NCBI GenBank assembly: GCA_963823105.1
Contig: CAWGKC010000001.1
Location: forward strand, 496,001-560,000
Origin: JAJYKC01 sp963823105
Lineage (GTDB): Bacteria; Acidobacteriota; Terriglobia; Bryobacterales; Bryobacteraceae
Direction of reading: 5' to 3'
Length of the DNA stretch: 64,000 nt
Shown: positions 17,404-25,527 of the stretch, one piece after another
Layout: each line of letters begins with the position of its first letter
Numbering within the stretch: position 1 is the stretch's first letter
Notes under the pieces: model-generated
Database searches by the model: none
Seen by the model: the letters and a program-made list of their open reading frames with translations, nothing else
What the model was told of the DNA's origin: nothing
Translations under genes and position numbers: made by a program

Positions 17404-18156
17404 ATGACAGTAGATCTCGAGCTGGTTTCGCGGTTGCAGTCTCTCGACCAGCGTATTGCCATGCTTCAGCGGGAAGTGGGGGAGCTGCCTAAGCACGTCG
17501 CCGAAATCGAGAAGGCGCTCGATTCCCACTTGAGGCGCCTTGAAGCGGATCGGGCGGCGCTGAGCGCCAATCAACGCGGAAGGAAGGCGTTGGAAGACGA
17601 TATCAAAATCCACGAGCAGAAACTCTCCAAGCTGAGGGATCAGGCGTCGCTCGCGAAAACGAACGAACAGTATAAGGCGTTTCAGCACGAGATCGAATTT
17701 TTGGAGAAAGAAATCCGCAAGTGCGAGGACCGGATTCTGGAGTTGATGGCGGAATCCGAGCCGCTCGACCGGGCCGTGAAGGTGGCCGAGGCGGCCCTTG
17801 CCGAAGAGAAGAAGTCGGTGGAGGCGGAAAAGACGAAGGCGCGGGAACGCACGGCCGTGGACCAAGCCGAGCTCAACGCCCTCGCCGCCGAGCGCAAGGA
17901 CGCCGTGGCGAGGCTTAAGCCGGCGGTCTATAAAAGTTACGAGCACATTCGCAAGAAGTGGCGCGGCGTGACGATGGCCGAGGCGGTGGACGGGCGCTGC
18001 GGCGCGTGCCGGATCTCGCTTCGTCCTCAGTTTTACCAGGATTTGCGGCGCGGGGAAGAGATCATGTTTTGCGAAAGCTGCGGGCGATTTCTGTTCTATA
18101 ATCCTCCGGTGGCCTTCGATCACGCCGCCGCCGCTCAGTCCTCGCCATCGGTGTGA
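17404..18156 (+). CDS. C4-type zinc-ribbon coiled-coil protein (DUF164/CdsZ-like)
   Basis: The 250-residue product is a long coiled coil over residues 1 to about 180 (LVSRLQSLDQRIAMLQREVG, then many E/K heptads). A C-terminal zinc ribbon follows: GRCGACRISLRPQFYQDL and then MFCESCGRFLFY, giving CxxC...CxxC. This matches the conserved bacterial C4-type zinc-ribbon family (DUF164), with proposed roles in nucleic-acid or secretion-related binding. A GTTAC-N7-GTAAC dyad lies just before the start codon. The protein is cytoplasmic, with no signal or membrane segment. Confidence 0.85.
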   Translation: MTVDLELVSRLQSLDQRIAMLQREVGELPKHVAEIEKALDSHLRRLEADRAALSANQRGRKALEDDIKIHEQKLSKLRDQASLAKTNEQYKAFQHEIEFLEKEIRKCEDRILELMAESEPLDRAVKVAEAALAEEKKSVEAEKTKARERTAVDQAELNALAAERKDAVARLKPAVYKSYEHIRKKWRGVTMAEAVDGRCGACRISLRPQFYQDLRRGEEIMFCESCGRFLFYNPPVAFDHAAAAQSSPSV

Positions 18157-18196
18157 CGCCTCCGGCGCGGTTATCCAGTAAAATTGGGAAACCGCC

Positions 18197-19222
18197 ATGC
18201 GCCGAGTCCTTTTAGCCTTCATCATATTTCTCGCTCCCGTCTTTTCCGGCCGGGCCCAGACGCTGGTGCGCATGGGAACGCTCGCGCCCAAGGATTCCAA
18301 GTGGCATCAGATCCTGCTCGACATGGGGGAGAAGTGGAAGGCGGCCACGGGCGGCAGGGTGGCGTTGAAAGTTTATCCTGGCGGAGAGCAGGGCGACGAG
18401 CCGGAGATGGTGCAGAAGCTGCGGATCAAGAAGCTGCAGTCGGTGGCGCTTTCGGGGGCGGGGCTGAGCGGAATCGACGCCAGCGTATCGGCGCTGCAAA
18501 TCCCTTTGATGATCGATTCCTACGAGGAGCTGGACTACGTTCGCGACAAGATCGCGCCGCGCCTCGAAAAGGCGCTGGCGGCGCGTGGCTATATCGTTCT
18601 GAATTGGGCGGACGCGGGTTGGGTGCATTTTTTCTCGCGCGATCCGGCGATGACGCCGGACGATTTTCGCAAGATCAAGATCTGCGTGCTGCAGGGCGAC
18701 AGCACGACGTTCGAGCTTTATAAGAACAACGGCTTCCATCCGGTGTCGCTGGCGGCGACGGATATCCTCACCGGCTTGCAGACGGGGTTGATCGACGCGT
18801 TCCAATCCCCGCCGCTCGTGGCTCTCGGTAGCCAGTGGTTCGGCGGAGCGAAGAACATGTTGGATACCAAGTTCGCGACGCTGGTGGGGGCCACGCTGAT
18901 CGACAAGAGCGTCTGGGAGAAATTTTCGGCGGCGGATCAAAAGACCGTAATGGCCATCTCTCGCCAGGCCGGCGTCGAACTGCGCCAGGAGGTGCGCGGG
19001 TTGGAAGAAGGCTCCGTGGGAATCATGCAGACGCTTGGTTTGAACGTAGTGAACGCAACGCCGCAAGCGACGGAAGAGTGGCGGACACTGATCGAGGGCA
19101 AGCTTTATCCGGCGCTGCGCGCGCATGGCATGCCGCCGGATTTATTCGACGAAGTGAGGCATCTTCGCGACGAGTACCGGCGCGCGCACGCGGGGAAGCC
19201 GGCTCGCGCGGCCAAGCCGTGA
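18197..19222 (+). CDS. TRAP transporter solute-binding protein (DctP family)
   Basis: The 341-residue protein has a signal peptide (MRRVLLAFIIFLAPVFSGRA) followed by the TRAP family start QTLVRMGTLAPKDSKWHQIL. Other family features are the GRVALKVYPGGEQGDEPEMV region, the central FRKIKICVLQGDSTTFELYK (the usual ligand-arginine region) and GLQTGLIDAFQSPPLVAL. It binds an organic acid or similar ligand in the periplasm and delivers it to the permease encoded next. Its TGA overlaps the GTG of the permease gene. Confidence 0.9.
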   Translation: MRRVLLAFIIFLAPVFSGRAQTLVRMGTLAPKDSKWHQILLDMGEKWKAATGGRVALKVYPGGEQGDEPEMVQKLRIKKLQSVALSGAGLSGIDASVSALQIPLMIDSYEELDYVRDKIAPRLEKALAARGYIVLNWADAGWVHFFSRDPAMTPDDFRKIKICVLQGDSTTFELYKNNGFHPVSLAATDILTGLQTGLIDAFQSPPLVALGSQWFGGAKNMLDTKFATLVGATLIDKSVWEKFSAADQKTVMAISRQAGVELRQEVRGLEEGSVGIMQTLGLNVVNATPQATEEWRTLIEGKLYPALRAHGMPPDLFDEVRHLRDEYRRAHAGKPARAAKP

Positions 19223-21045
19223 GCGCCGTTTCCGCGCCGGCCGCCCCACCGCTCCGGCGCAACCCGTTTTTCACCGCCGAGAACGCGCTGGCGGCGCTGA
19301 TGCTGTCGCTGATGGCATTGCTGCCGGTGATCGAGATGGCCGCCCGGCGCTTCTCGTTTATCCCCAGCGTTCCGGGATCTCCGCTCTATGTCCAGCACTT
19401 GACGCTTTGGGTGGGAATGCTGGGCGGGGCGCTTGCGGCGCGATCCAGCCGGTTGCTGTCGCTGTCGGCGAGCACGTTACTGCCCGCGCGCTGGCGTCTG
19501 CCCGCCTCGATTCTCTCCGCCGCGGTCTTAGCCTCCGTCGCCGCCAGCCTTGCCTACGCCTCGTGGCAGTTCCTTCTAACGGAACGGCAGGCTTCGAGCG
19601 AGCTGGTGCCCGGCATCCCCAAGTGGTATGCGATCGCCGTCATGCCCGTTGGGTTCGCGCTCATCGCGCTTCGCGGCGTCTGGCGCTGCGGCCCGAAATG
19701 GACGCATAAGCTAGCCGCGGCGGTTGGCCTCCTGGTTCCGTTGGCGCTGGGCCGCATCGATCCGGCGACGCTCGGCGTGTTTCCTCTGGGCATCGCGCTG
19801 CTGGTGCTCTCCACCATCGCCGGCCTGCCCATTTTCGCCGTCTTCGGCGGCTTCGCGCTGATTCTCTTCTGGCGCGATCAAACGCCCATCGCTTCCGTGC
19901 CGGTGGAGATGTACCGGCTGGTGGCCTCGCCGCTCTTGCCTTCCATTCCGCTGTTCACCTTTGCGGGATACCTCATGGTGGAGGGTGGCGCCACGCGGCG
20001 GCTGCTGCGCCTTTTTGAAGCGCTTTTCAGTTGGGCGCCGGGAGGCCTGGCCATCGTCACCGTGGTCATCTGCGCCATCTTCACCTGGGGCGGTTCCGGG
20101 CTCACCATTCTTTCCCTCGGCGGACTTCTGGTCCCGGTGCTCATCAAGGCGCGGTATCCCGAACGCTTCTCCATCGGCTTGCTCACCGCTTCCGGCTCGC
20201 TGGGTCTGCTGTTCCCGCCGAGCCTCCCCGTCATCCTCTACGGCGTCTACGCGCAAACCGCCATCGACAAGCTATTCATCGGCGGCATCCTTCCAGGACT
20301 GCTGATGGTGGGTCTGGTCGCGGCATTCGGCGTCCACCAGGGAATCCGTTTCGAAGCCGTCCGCGACCGTTTTTCGGCGCGCGAGGCGCTGCGCGCGACG
20401 TGGGAAGCGAAATGGGAGCTGCTGCTGCCGGTGATCATGCTGGTTGGACTGTTCGGAGGGTTTGGCACGCTCACCGAGGCGGCCGCGCTCACCGCCTTCG
20501 CGGCATTGCTGGTGGAAGTGTTTGTCTATCGAGGCCTGTCGCTTCGTCGCGATTACATTCGTGTTTGCGTGGAGTGCGCGACGGTGGTCGGCGGCATATT
20601 GCTCATTATCGGCGTCGCTCTCGGCTTCACCAATTATCTTGTCGACGCCGAGATTCCCTCCCGGCTGGTCGATTGGGTGCGTCTGCACATTCATTCGAAG
20701 ATTCTGTTTTTGCTGGCGCTGAACGCCGCGCTACTGGTGGTCGGCAGCCTGATGGATATCTTCGCGGCCATTTTGGTGATCGTTCCGCTCTTGAAGCCGC
20801 TAGCCGCGCTCTACGCGATCGACCCCGTTCAAATGGGCATCATCTTTCTCGCCAACCTCGAGCTGGGCTACCTGATGCCGCCGGTGGGCATTAACCTTTG
20901 CCTCTCCGCCTATCGATTCGAGAAGCCGATGATCGTGGTTTACCGCGCCTTGCTGCCGTTCCTTCTGGTCTTGCTGGCCGGCGTTCTGCTGATCACTTAT
21001 GTGCCATGGATCACCACGGCCCTTCCGCGCTGGCTTGGGAAGTGA
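19219..21045 (+). CDS. TRAP transporter fused permease (DctQ-DctM)
   Basis: The GTG at 19219 overlaps the dctP-like stop (GTGA). The 608-residue polytopic protein carries a DctQ-like small-subunit region in about the first 170 residues (ENALAALMLSLMALLPVIEM, four hydrophobic segments). A DctM-like large subunit follows (SIPLFTFAGYLMVEGGATRRL, GSGLTILSLGGLLVPVLIK, SGSLGLLFPPSLPVILYGVY and YLMPPVGINLCLSAYRF). Fused QM permeases are a known TRAP variant. Together with the preceding binding protein it forms a complete ion-driven uptake system; the substrate is unknown. Confidence 0.9.
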   Translation: MSAVSAPAAPPLRRNPFFTAENALAALMLSLMALLPVIEMAARRFSFIPSVPGSPLYVQHLTLWVGMLGGALAARSSRLLSLSASTLLPARWRLPASILSAAVLASVAASLAYASWQFLLTERQASSELVPGIPKWYAIAVMPVGFALIALRGVWRCGPKWTHKLAAAVGLLVPLALGRIDPATLGVFPLGIALLVLSTIAGLPIFAVFGGFALILFWRDQTPIASVPVEMYRLVASPLLPSIPLFTFAGYLMVEGGATRRLLRLFEALFSWAPGGLAIVTVVICAIFTWGGSGLTILSLGGLLVPVLIKARYPERFSIGLLTASGSLGLLFPPSLPVILYGVYAQTAIDKLFIGGILPGLLMVGLVAAFGVHQGIRFEAVRDRFSAREALRATWEAKWELLLPVIMLVGLFGGFGTLTEAAALTAFAALLVEVFVYRGLSLRRDYIRVCVECATVVGGILLIIGVALGFTNYLVDAEIPSRLVDWVRLHIHSKILFLLALNAALLVVGSLMDIFAAILVIVPLLKPLAALYAIDPVQMGIIFLANLELGYLMPPVGINLCLSAYRFEKPMIVVYRALLPFLLVLLAGVLLITYVPWITTALPRWLGK

Positions 21046-21049
21046 CGCC

Positions 21050-21644
21050 ATGCGTTACCGAAGTTATCCGCTGCCGATGCCGGAAATCGAAACCGAGCGG
21101 CTGAGGCTCCGCCGTTTCCGTCCTTCCGATCTGCAGTCCGTCTACGCCTGGGGGAGCGATCCGGAAGTGAGCCGGTACGCCTTCTGGGACACGCACGAAT
21201 CGCCGGTGGACACGCAGGGCTTTCTGGATTTCTGCTTTCGCGAATACGAAGAGAAGGGTATCGGCCCATGGGCGGTGGAGTTGAAGGGCAGCGGCGAGAC
21301 GATCGGGAACTGCTCGTTCGGCCGGATTTATCTGGACGATTCGCGCATCGAGATCGCGTATTTTTTCGCGCGCCCGCACTGGAATCGAGGTTACGCAACC
21401 GAAGGCGTTCGCGCGATGCTCGGGTTCGGGTTCGACACGCTGGAATGCAACAGGATGGAGGCGCGGTGCGTTCCGGCCAACGCCGCCTCCGAGCGCGTGA
21501 TGCAAAAAGCCGGGCTTGAATACCAGGGAACTCTTACCTTCCACATCGAGCCGCGCGAACGGGATGTGGATTTGAAAGTCTACTCGCTGCTAAGGTGGCA
21601 GTGGTTGGCGCGGGCGGCGTGGGGACGGCGCAGCCGGATTGTGA
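21050..21644 (+). CDS. GNAT family N-acetyltransferase (RimJ/RimL-like; apparent 3' frameshift)
   Basis: The ATG lies four bases after the TRAP permease stop. The protein begins MRYRSYPLPMPEIETERLRL and shows the RimJ/RimL-like GNAT layout. The acetyl-CoA loop is FARPHWNRGYATEGVRAML, with a following NAASERVMQKAGLEYQG. As sequenced, the frame has no stop until 22096, about 400 bases into the EF-G gene. Removing one G from the GGGG run at 21621-21624 would end the protein at a TGA at 21642-21644, a normal length of about 198 residues. The end given here is that corrected one (inference). The substrate is unknown. Confidence 0.75.
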
Positions 21645-21681
21645 CGGGTGTGATACTATCCGGTTTTCGCATCCCTAGTTT

Positions 21682-21686
21682 GGAGG
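21682..21686 (+). promoter_or_regulatory. Shine-Dalgarno sequence fixing the EF-G TTG start
   Basis: A consensus GGAGG lies six bases before the TTG at 21693. No ATG or GTG fits the conserved N-terminus, so this site decides the start. It also shows that the acetyltransferase reading frame running through here is unlikely to be real. Confidence 0.7.
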
Positions 21687-21692
21687 CGCCGC

Positions 21693-23789
21693 TTGAAAGT
21701 CTACGAGAGTTCGGATATTCGGAACGTAGCGCTGATCGGTCATGGGCATTCCGGGAAGACGTCGCTGGCCGCCGGATTGCTCTTCACGACGGGAGCCAGC
21801 AGCCGGTTGACGCGCGTGGACGAGGGCAACACCGTCACCGACTTCGACGAGGAGGAGGTGCAGCGAAAGTTGACCATCTCCACCTCGCTGGCCTTCGCCG
21901 AGTGGAAGCGGACGAAGGTGAACCTGATCGATACGCCGGGTTACAACACCTTCATCAACGACACCAACGCCGCGATGGCGGCGGCCGACGCCGGGTTGAT
22001 TGTGGTAGACGGGGTGGCGGGTGTCGAGGTTCAGACGGAGAAGGTTTGGAGTTTTTGCGAGCAGTTCCATATCCCGCGCGCGTTCCTGGTGAATAAACTG
22101 GACCGGGATCGAGCCAGCTTCGAGCGCGCCGTCGCATCTATCCAGGAAATGTTCGGGCGCGCCGCGGTGCCGATCCAGCTTCCGATCGGATCGGAACGGA
22201 ATTTCAGCGGCGTGATCGATCTGGTGCGGATGACCGCGTACACCTATGCCCCCGACGGCAACGGACAGGGCAAGGAGATCGCGATACCGGGCGACATGGA
22301 GGAAGCGGCGCGGGTGGCGCACGAAGCGCTGGTGGAGATGGTGGCCGAGGGCAAAGACGAGTTGATGGAGGAGTTCTTTGAAACCGGAACTCTGCCGGTC
22401 GAGCATATCGTCGAAGGACTGCGAATCGAAGTGCGGGAGATGCGTATCTTCCCGATCCTTTGCGGCTCCGCGCTGCACAACATCGGGGCGGATCTGATTC
22501 TGGATTTTCTCGCCGGACACTTTCCCGCGCCGGCCGACCGTCCGCCCGCCGCGGGACGCAACAACGGCCATTCGATCGAACGGCCGATTCGCGATTCCGA
22601 GCCGCCGTCGGTTTTCGTTTTCAAAACGGTGGCCGATCCGTTTTCGGGGCGCGTGTCGTATTTCAAGGTGGTCTCCGGCGTCGTGAAGAACGACGCGACC
22701 CTCATCGATTCTCGCGTCAACGCTCCGGAACGCTTTTCGCACATCGGCGCGCTGATGGGCAAGACCATCTCGCCGGTCACTGAATTGCACGCCGGCGACA
22801 TCGGCGCCGTCGCCAAGCTGAAGGACGTGTTGACGGGAGATACGCTGTACGACAAAAGCTCGCCGATCTCATTCCCCGCCGTCGAGCTGCCCGAACCGTC
22901 GATCGCCTACGCCATCTCGGCGCGCACGCGGCAGGACGAGGATCGAATGGGCAACGCGGTGCATAAGATCCTGGAAGAAGACCAGTCGCTGCGGTTTTAT
23001 CGCGATCCGTCGACGAACGAATTTCTGCTCGCCGGAAGCGGACAGCAGCACGTGGAGATCATCGTCAGCCGCTTGAAGAAACGCTATGGCGTCGATGTCG
23101 AGTTGCACGCGCCGAAGATTCCTTACCGCGAAACGATCCGCGGCAAGGCCGACGTGCAGGGGCGGCATAAGAAGCAGACCGGCGGCCACGGCCAGTTTGG
23201 CGATTGCTGGATTCGCATGGAGCCGCTGCCGCGCGGCGGCAAGTTCGAGTTCGTCAACGATATTTTCGGCGGTTCGATTCCGCGGCAATTCGTACCGGCC
23301 GTGGAGAAGGGGATCATCGAGGCGGCGGCGCAGGGCTATCTCGCCGGCTTCCCGGTGGTGGACTTCCGCGTGAGCGTCTACGACGGTTCTTACCACGACG
23401 TCGATTCCTCCGAGATGTCCTTCAAGCTGGCGGCGAGGAAGGCGTTCAAGGCGGCGATGGCGTTGGCCAAGCCGGCGCTGCTGGAGCCGATCATGCGCGT
23501 GGAGGTGCAGGCGCCGGTGGAGTTCGCCGGCGATCTGATGGGCGACATGAACGGCCGGCGCGGGCGCGTCGCCGGAATGGAAACCAAGGGCGGCACGCAG
23601 ATCATCCGCGCCATCGTCCCGATGTCGGAGATGCTCAACTATCAGAACGACCTGATCTCGATGACGCAGGGCCGGGCTTCGTATCGCATGGAGTTCGATC
23701 ACTACGATTTCGTTCCGGCGCTTCAAGCGGAGAAGGTGATCGCCGCCGCCAAGGCCGCGAAGGCGGGGATTGTGGAGGAAGAGGAATAG
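21693..23789 (+). CDS. fusA: Elongation factor G paralogue
   Basis: This 698-residue translational GTPase has G1 IGHGHSGKTSLAAG, G3 LIDTPGYNTF, G4 NKLDRDRASF and G5-like CGSAL. A domain IV stretch (RHKKQTGGHGQFGDCWIRME) and domain V (EPIMRVEVQAPVEFAGDLMG, NGRRGRVAGMETKGG) follow. The sequence is closer to the EF-G-II/EF-G-like branch than to classical FusA: NKLD replaces NKMD, and GHSGKT and the switch regions differ. It is therefore likely a second EF-G, perhaps specialised for recycling or stress. It stands alone, away from any ribosomal-protein operon, which also suggests a paralogue. Confidence 0.88.
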   Translation: MKVYESSDIRNVALIGHGHSGKTSLAAGLLFTTGASSRLTRVDEGNTVTDFDEEEVQRKLTISTSLAFAEWKRTKVNLIDTPGYNTFINDTNAAMAAADAGLIVVDGVAGVEVQTEKVWSFCEQFHIPRAFLVNKLDRDRASFERAVASIQEMFGRAAVPIQLPIGSERNFSGVIDLVRMTAYTYAPDGNGQGKEIAIPGDMEEAARVAHEALVEMVAEGKDELMEEFFETGTLPVEHIVEGLRIEVREMRIFPILCGSALHNIGADLILDFLAGHFPAPADRPPAAGRNNGHSIERPIRDSEPPSVFVFKTVADPFSGRVSYFKVVSGVVKNDATLIDSRVNAPERFSHIGALMGKTISPVTELHAGDIGAVAKLKDVLTGDTLYDKSSPISFPAVELPEPSIAYAISARTRQDEDRMGNAVHKILEEDQSLRFYRDPSTNEFLLAGSGQQHVEIIVSRLKKRYGVDVELHAPKIPYRETIRGKADVQGRHKKQTGGHGQFGDCWIRMEPLPRGGKFEFVNDIFGGSIPRQFVPAVEKGIIEAAAQGYLAGFPVVDFRVSVYDGSYHDVDSSEMSFKLAARKAFKAAMALAKPALLEPIMRVEVQAPVEFAGDLMGDMNGRRGRVAGMETKGGTQIIRAIVPMSEMLNYQNDLISMTQGRASYRMEFDHYDFVPALQAEKVIAAAKAAKAGIVEEEE

Positions 23790-23801
23790 GGTCGGGCCGT
23801 T

Positions 23802-24494
23802 CTATAAGGTCTGTTTCAGCGCCGCTTCCATGTTCGCCGGGTGGAAACCGAAGGGGCCGGGCGCGCTTTTGAACACCACTTTGCCGTCGCGGCCGATCAC
23901 ATAAAGGCGATCCGGCCAGCCTGTGTAGGCCGCTTCGATTTTATCGTCGAAGCCGTCGAGCAGCGCTGGAATGTGGATGTTCAGCTTGCGCACGCAGCTT
24001 CCGGCGATGGCTTCGCGCTCGAGGAAGCTCGCCGGGGAGCGGAACACGACGCCCTGCTTGACGTTGGATTCCATCTGCCAGACGTCGCTGGCGTGCGCCT
24101 CCTGAATGTAAACGATGTAGAACGCGGCGCGGTCCTTGTATTTTTCGTACAGGCTGTTGAGCGCGGGAACCTCCCGGCGAAAGGGCGGTCAAGTGTAGCT
24201 GCCGAAGATCAGCACAACCGGCTTCGCGCCGCGGAAAGAAGCGAGGGATACGGGCGCGTGCGTGTCGAGCGACGGCAACTGAAAATCGGGCGCCTCGTCA
24301 CCGGGTTGGAGCCTTCCGGCGCGCGCGCGGTTCCACAGGGTCTCAAACGGGAACGCCAGGAAGAGCGGCCCCGGCATTCGAGCCATGGCGGCGGCGAAGC
24401 GCGCGGGCGGGCGAGTCATCAAATAGAAGATTCCGGCGACGAAACAAAGCCATGCCGCGAGGAGACCAACGAGGATTATTTTCCAAAGCGCCAT
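23802..24494 (-). CDS. Iodothyronine-deiodinase-like membrane selenoprotein (in-frame TGA read as Sec)
   Basis: The frame from ATG 24494 runs 101 codons, meets TGA at 24191-24189, then continues in the same frame for 128 sense codons to the stop at 23802. Residues 1-30 contain a membrane anchor (KIILVGLLAAWLCFVAGIFY). Around the TGA the protein reads VVLIFGSYT-U-PPFRREVPALN, the deiodinase active-site pattern FGSxTUPxF. Downstream are FYIVYIQEAHASDVWQ (family motif EAHxSDxW) and YTGWPDRLYVI. Animal deiodinases place selenocysteine exactly at this U. A hairpin fitting the bacterial SECIS rules follows the TGA. If it is not a Sec codon, this would be a nonsense-disrupted redoxin. It is third in an operon after rnr and an aldo/keto reductase (10-base gap). 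Confidence 0.85.
24162..24179 (-). promoter_or_regulatory. Candidate bacterial SECIS hairpin
   Basis: Directly after the TGA, on the minus strand, the sequence CGGGA-GGT-TCCCG forms a five-pair stem with a GGU apical loop. Two further pairs (CG with CG) lie beyond a one-base bulge. The loop starts at the 18th base after UGA. Bacterial SECIS elements are described as an apical stem-loop about 16-37 bases downstream of UGA with G among the first loop bases, and this fits. The element lies inside the coding sequence, as in bacteria. I could not compute folding energy. Confidence 0.65.
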
Positions 24495-24504
24495 TCTGAA
24501 CAGT

Positions 24505-25527
24505 CTAATCCGTCGCCGCCGCGCGGCGCTCGCTATCGAGCCAGGACATTTGCGCCGCGTCGTAGCGTGTGCCGGCGACGGCGCTGGCGGGCACCGCCGC
24601 TTCGATGGCGGCGAGGTCTTCGGCGGCCGGATTCAGATCCATCGCGCCGAGCGCTTCGGAAAGCTGGTTGCGCCGCCGCGCTCCGATCAGTGGAACGATG
24701 TCGTTTCCGCGCGACAGCGCCCAGGCGATGGACAACTGCGCGGGAGTGGCGCCCTTCGCCGCGCCGAGCTCGCGCAGCGCCTCGACGAGCTTCAGGTTCC
24801 GTTCGAGATTCTCGCCCTGGAACCGAGGGCTATGGGAGCGGAAGTCTTTAGAATCGGCCACTCCTTCTTTGCCGATCCGCCCGCCGAGGAGCCCGCGGCC
24901 GAGCACTCCATAGGCGGTAATGGCGATGCCGAGCTCGCGCGTCACCGGCAGAATTTCCGATTCGATGCCGCGGCTCAGGAGGGAATATTCGATCTGCAGC
25001 GCGGCGATGGGATGCACGGCGTGGGCGCGGCGAATGGTTGCGGCGCCCGCCTCCGACAGTCCGATATGGCGCACGTAGCCGGCCTTCACCATGTCGGCGA
25101 CCGCGCCCACGGTGTCCTCGATGGGTACGGCGGAATCGACGCGGGCCGGTTGGTACAGATCCACGTAATCGGCGCCGAGGCGCTTCAACGTGTAGGCGAG
25201 GTACGTCTTCACATGCGCTGGGCGCGTATCGACGCCGATGAACGCGCCGGAGGGATCGCGCAGCGCGCCGAATTTCACCGCGATGAAAATGCTTTCGCGC
25301 TTACGTCCTTTGAGGGCCTGCGCGATCAACGTTTCGTTGTGGCCCATGCCATAGAAGTCGCCGGTGTCGAGCAGGGTGATCCCGGCTTCCATCGCGGCTT
25401 CGAGCGTCGCCAGGCTCTCCGTCTCGTCGGCGTGGCCGTACAGCGCCGACATCCCCATGCAACCCAGCCCGAGCGCCGAAACCTCCGGACCATGCGTTCC
25501 TAATCTTCGCGTGCGCATCGGATTCAC
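24505..25527 (-). CDS. Aldo/keto reductase
   Basis: The 340-residue TIM-barrel oxidoreductase starts at a GTG overlapping the RNase R stop (GTGA); an ATG at 25518 is an alternative. Family motifs are VSALGLGCMGMSALYG, ITLLDTGDFYGMGHNETLI (catalytic Asp and Tyr) and FIAVKFGALRD (catalytic Lys). The usual histidine region reads DLYQPARVD rather than YQHRVD, so the canonical His is replaced. The NADPH-binding end includes VPLIGARRRNQLSEAL. It probably reduces an aldehyde or ketone with NADPH; the substrate is unknown. It sits between rnr and the deiodinase-like gene in one minus-strand unit. Confidence 0.88.
   Translation of the reverse strand: MNPMRTRRLGTHGPEVSALGLGCMGMSALYGHADETESLATLEAAMEAGITLLDTGDFYGMGHNETLIAQALKGRKRESIFIAVKFGALRDPSGAFIGVDTRPAHVKTYLAYTLKRLGADYVDLYQPARVDSAVPIEDTVGAVADMVKAGYVRHIGLSEAGAATIRRAHAVHPIAALQIEYSLLSRGIESEILPVTRELGIAITAYGVLGRGLLGGRIGKEGVADSKDFRSHSPRFQGENLERNLKLVEALRELGAAKGATPAQLSIAWALSRGNDIVPLIGARRRNQLSEALGAMDLNPAAEDLAAIEAAVPASAVAGTRYDAAQMSWLDSERRAAATD

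Noticed and set aside
24189..24494. Deiodinase-like gene read as a 101-residue protein plus a separate downstream gene, or as a pseudogene
   Set aside because: The frame does not change across the TGA, motifs of one family lie on both sides, and the stop falls exactly on the family's Sec/Cys position with a hairpin after it. A random nonsense mutation there would be a coincidence.
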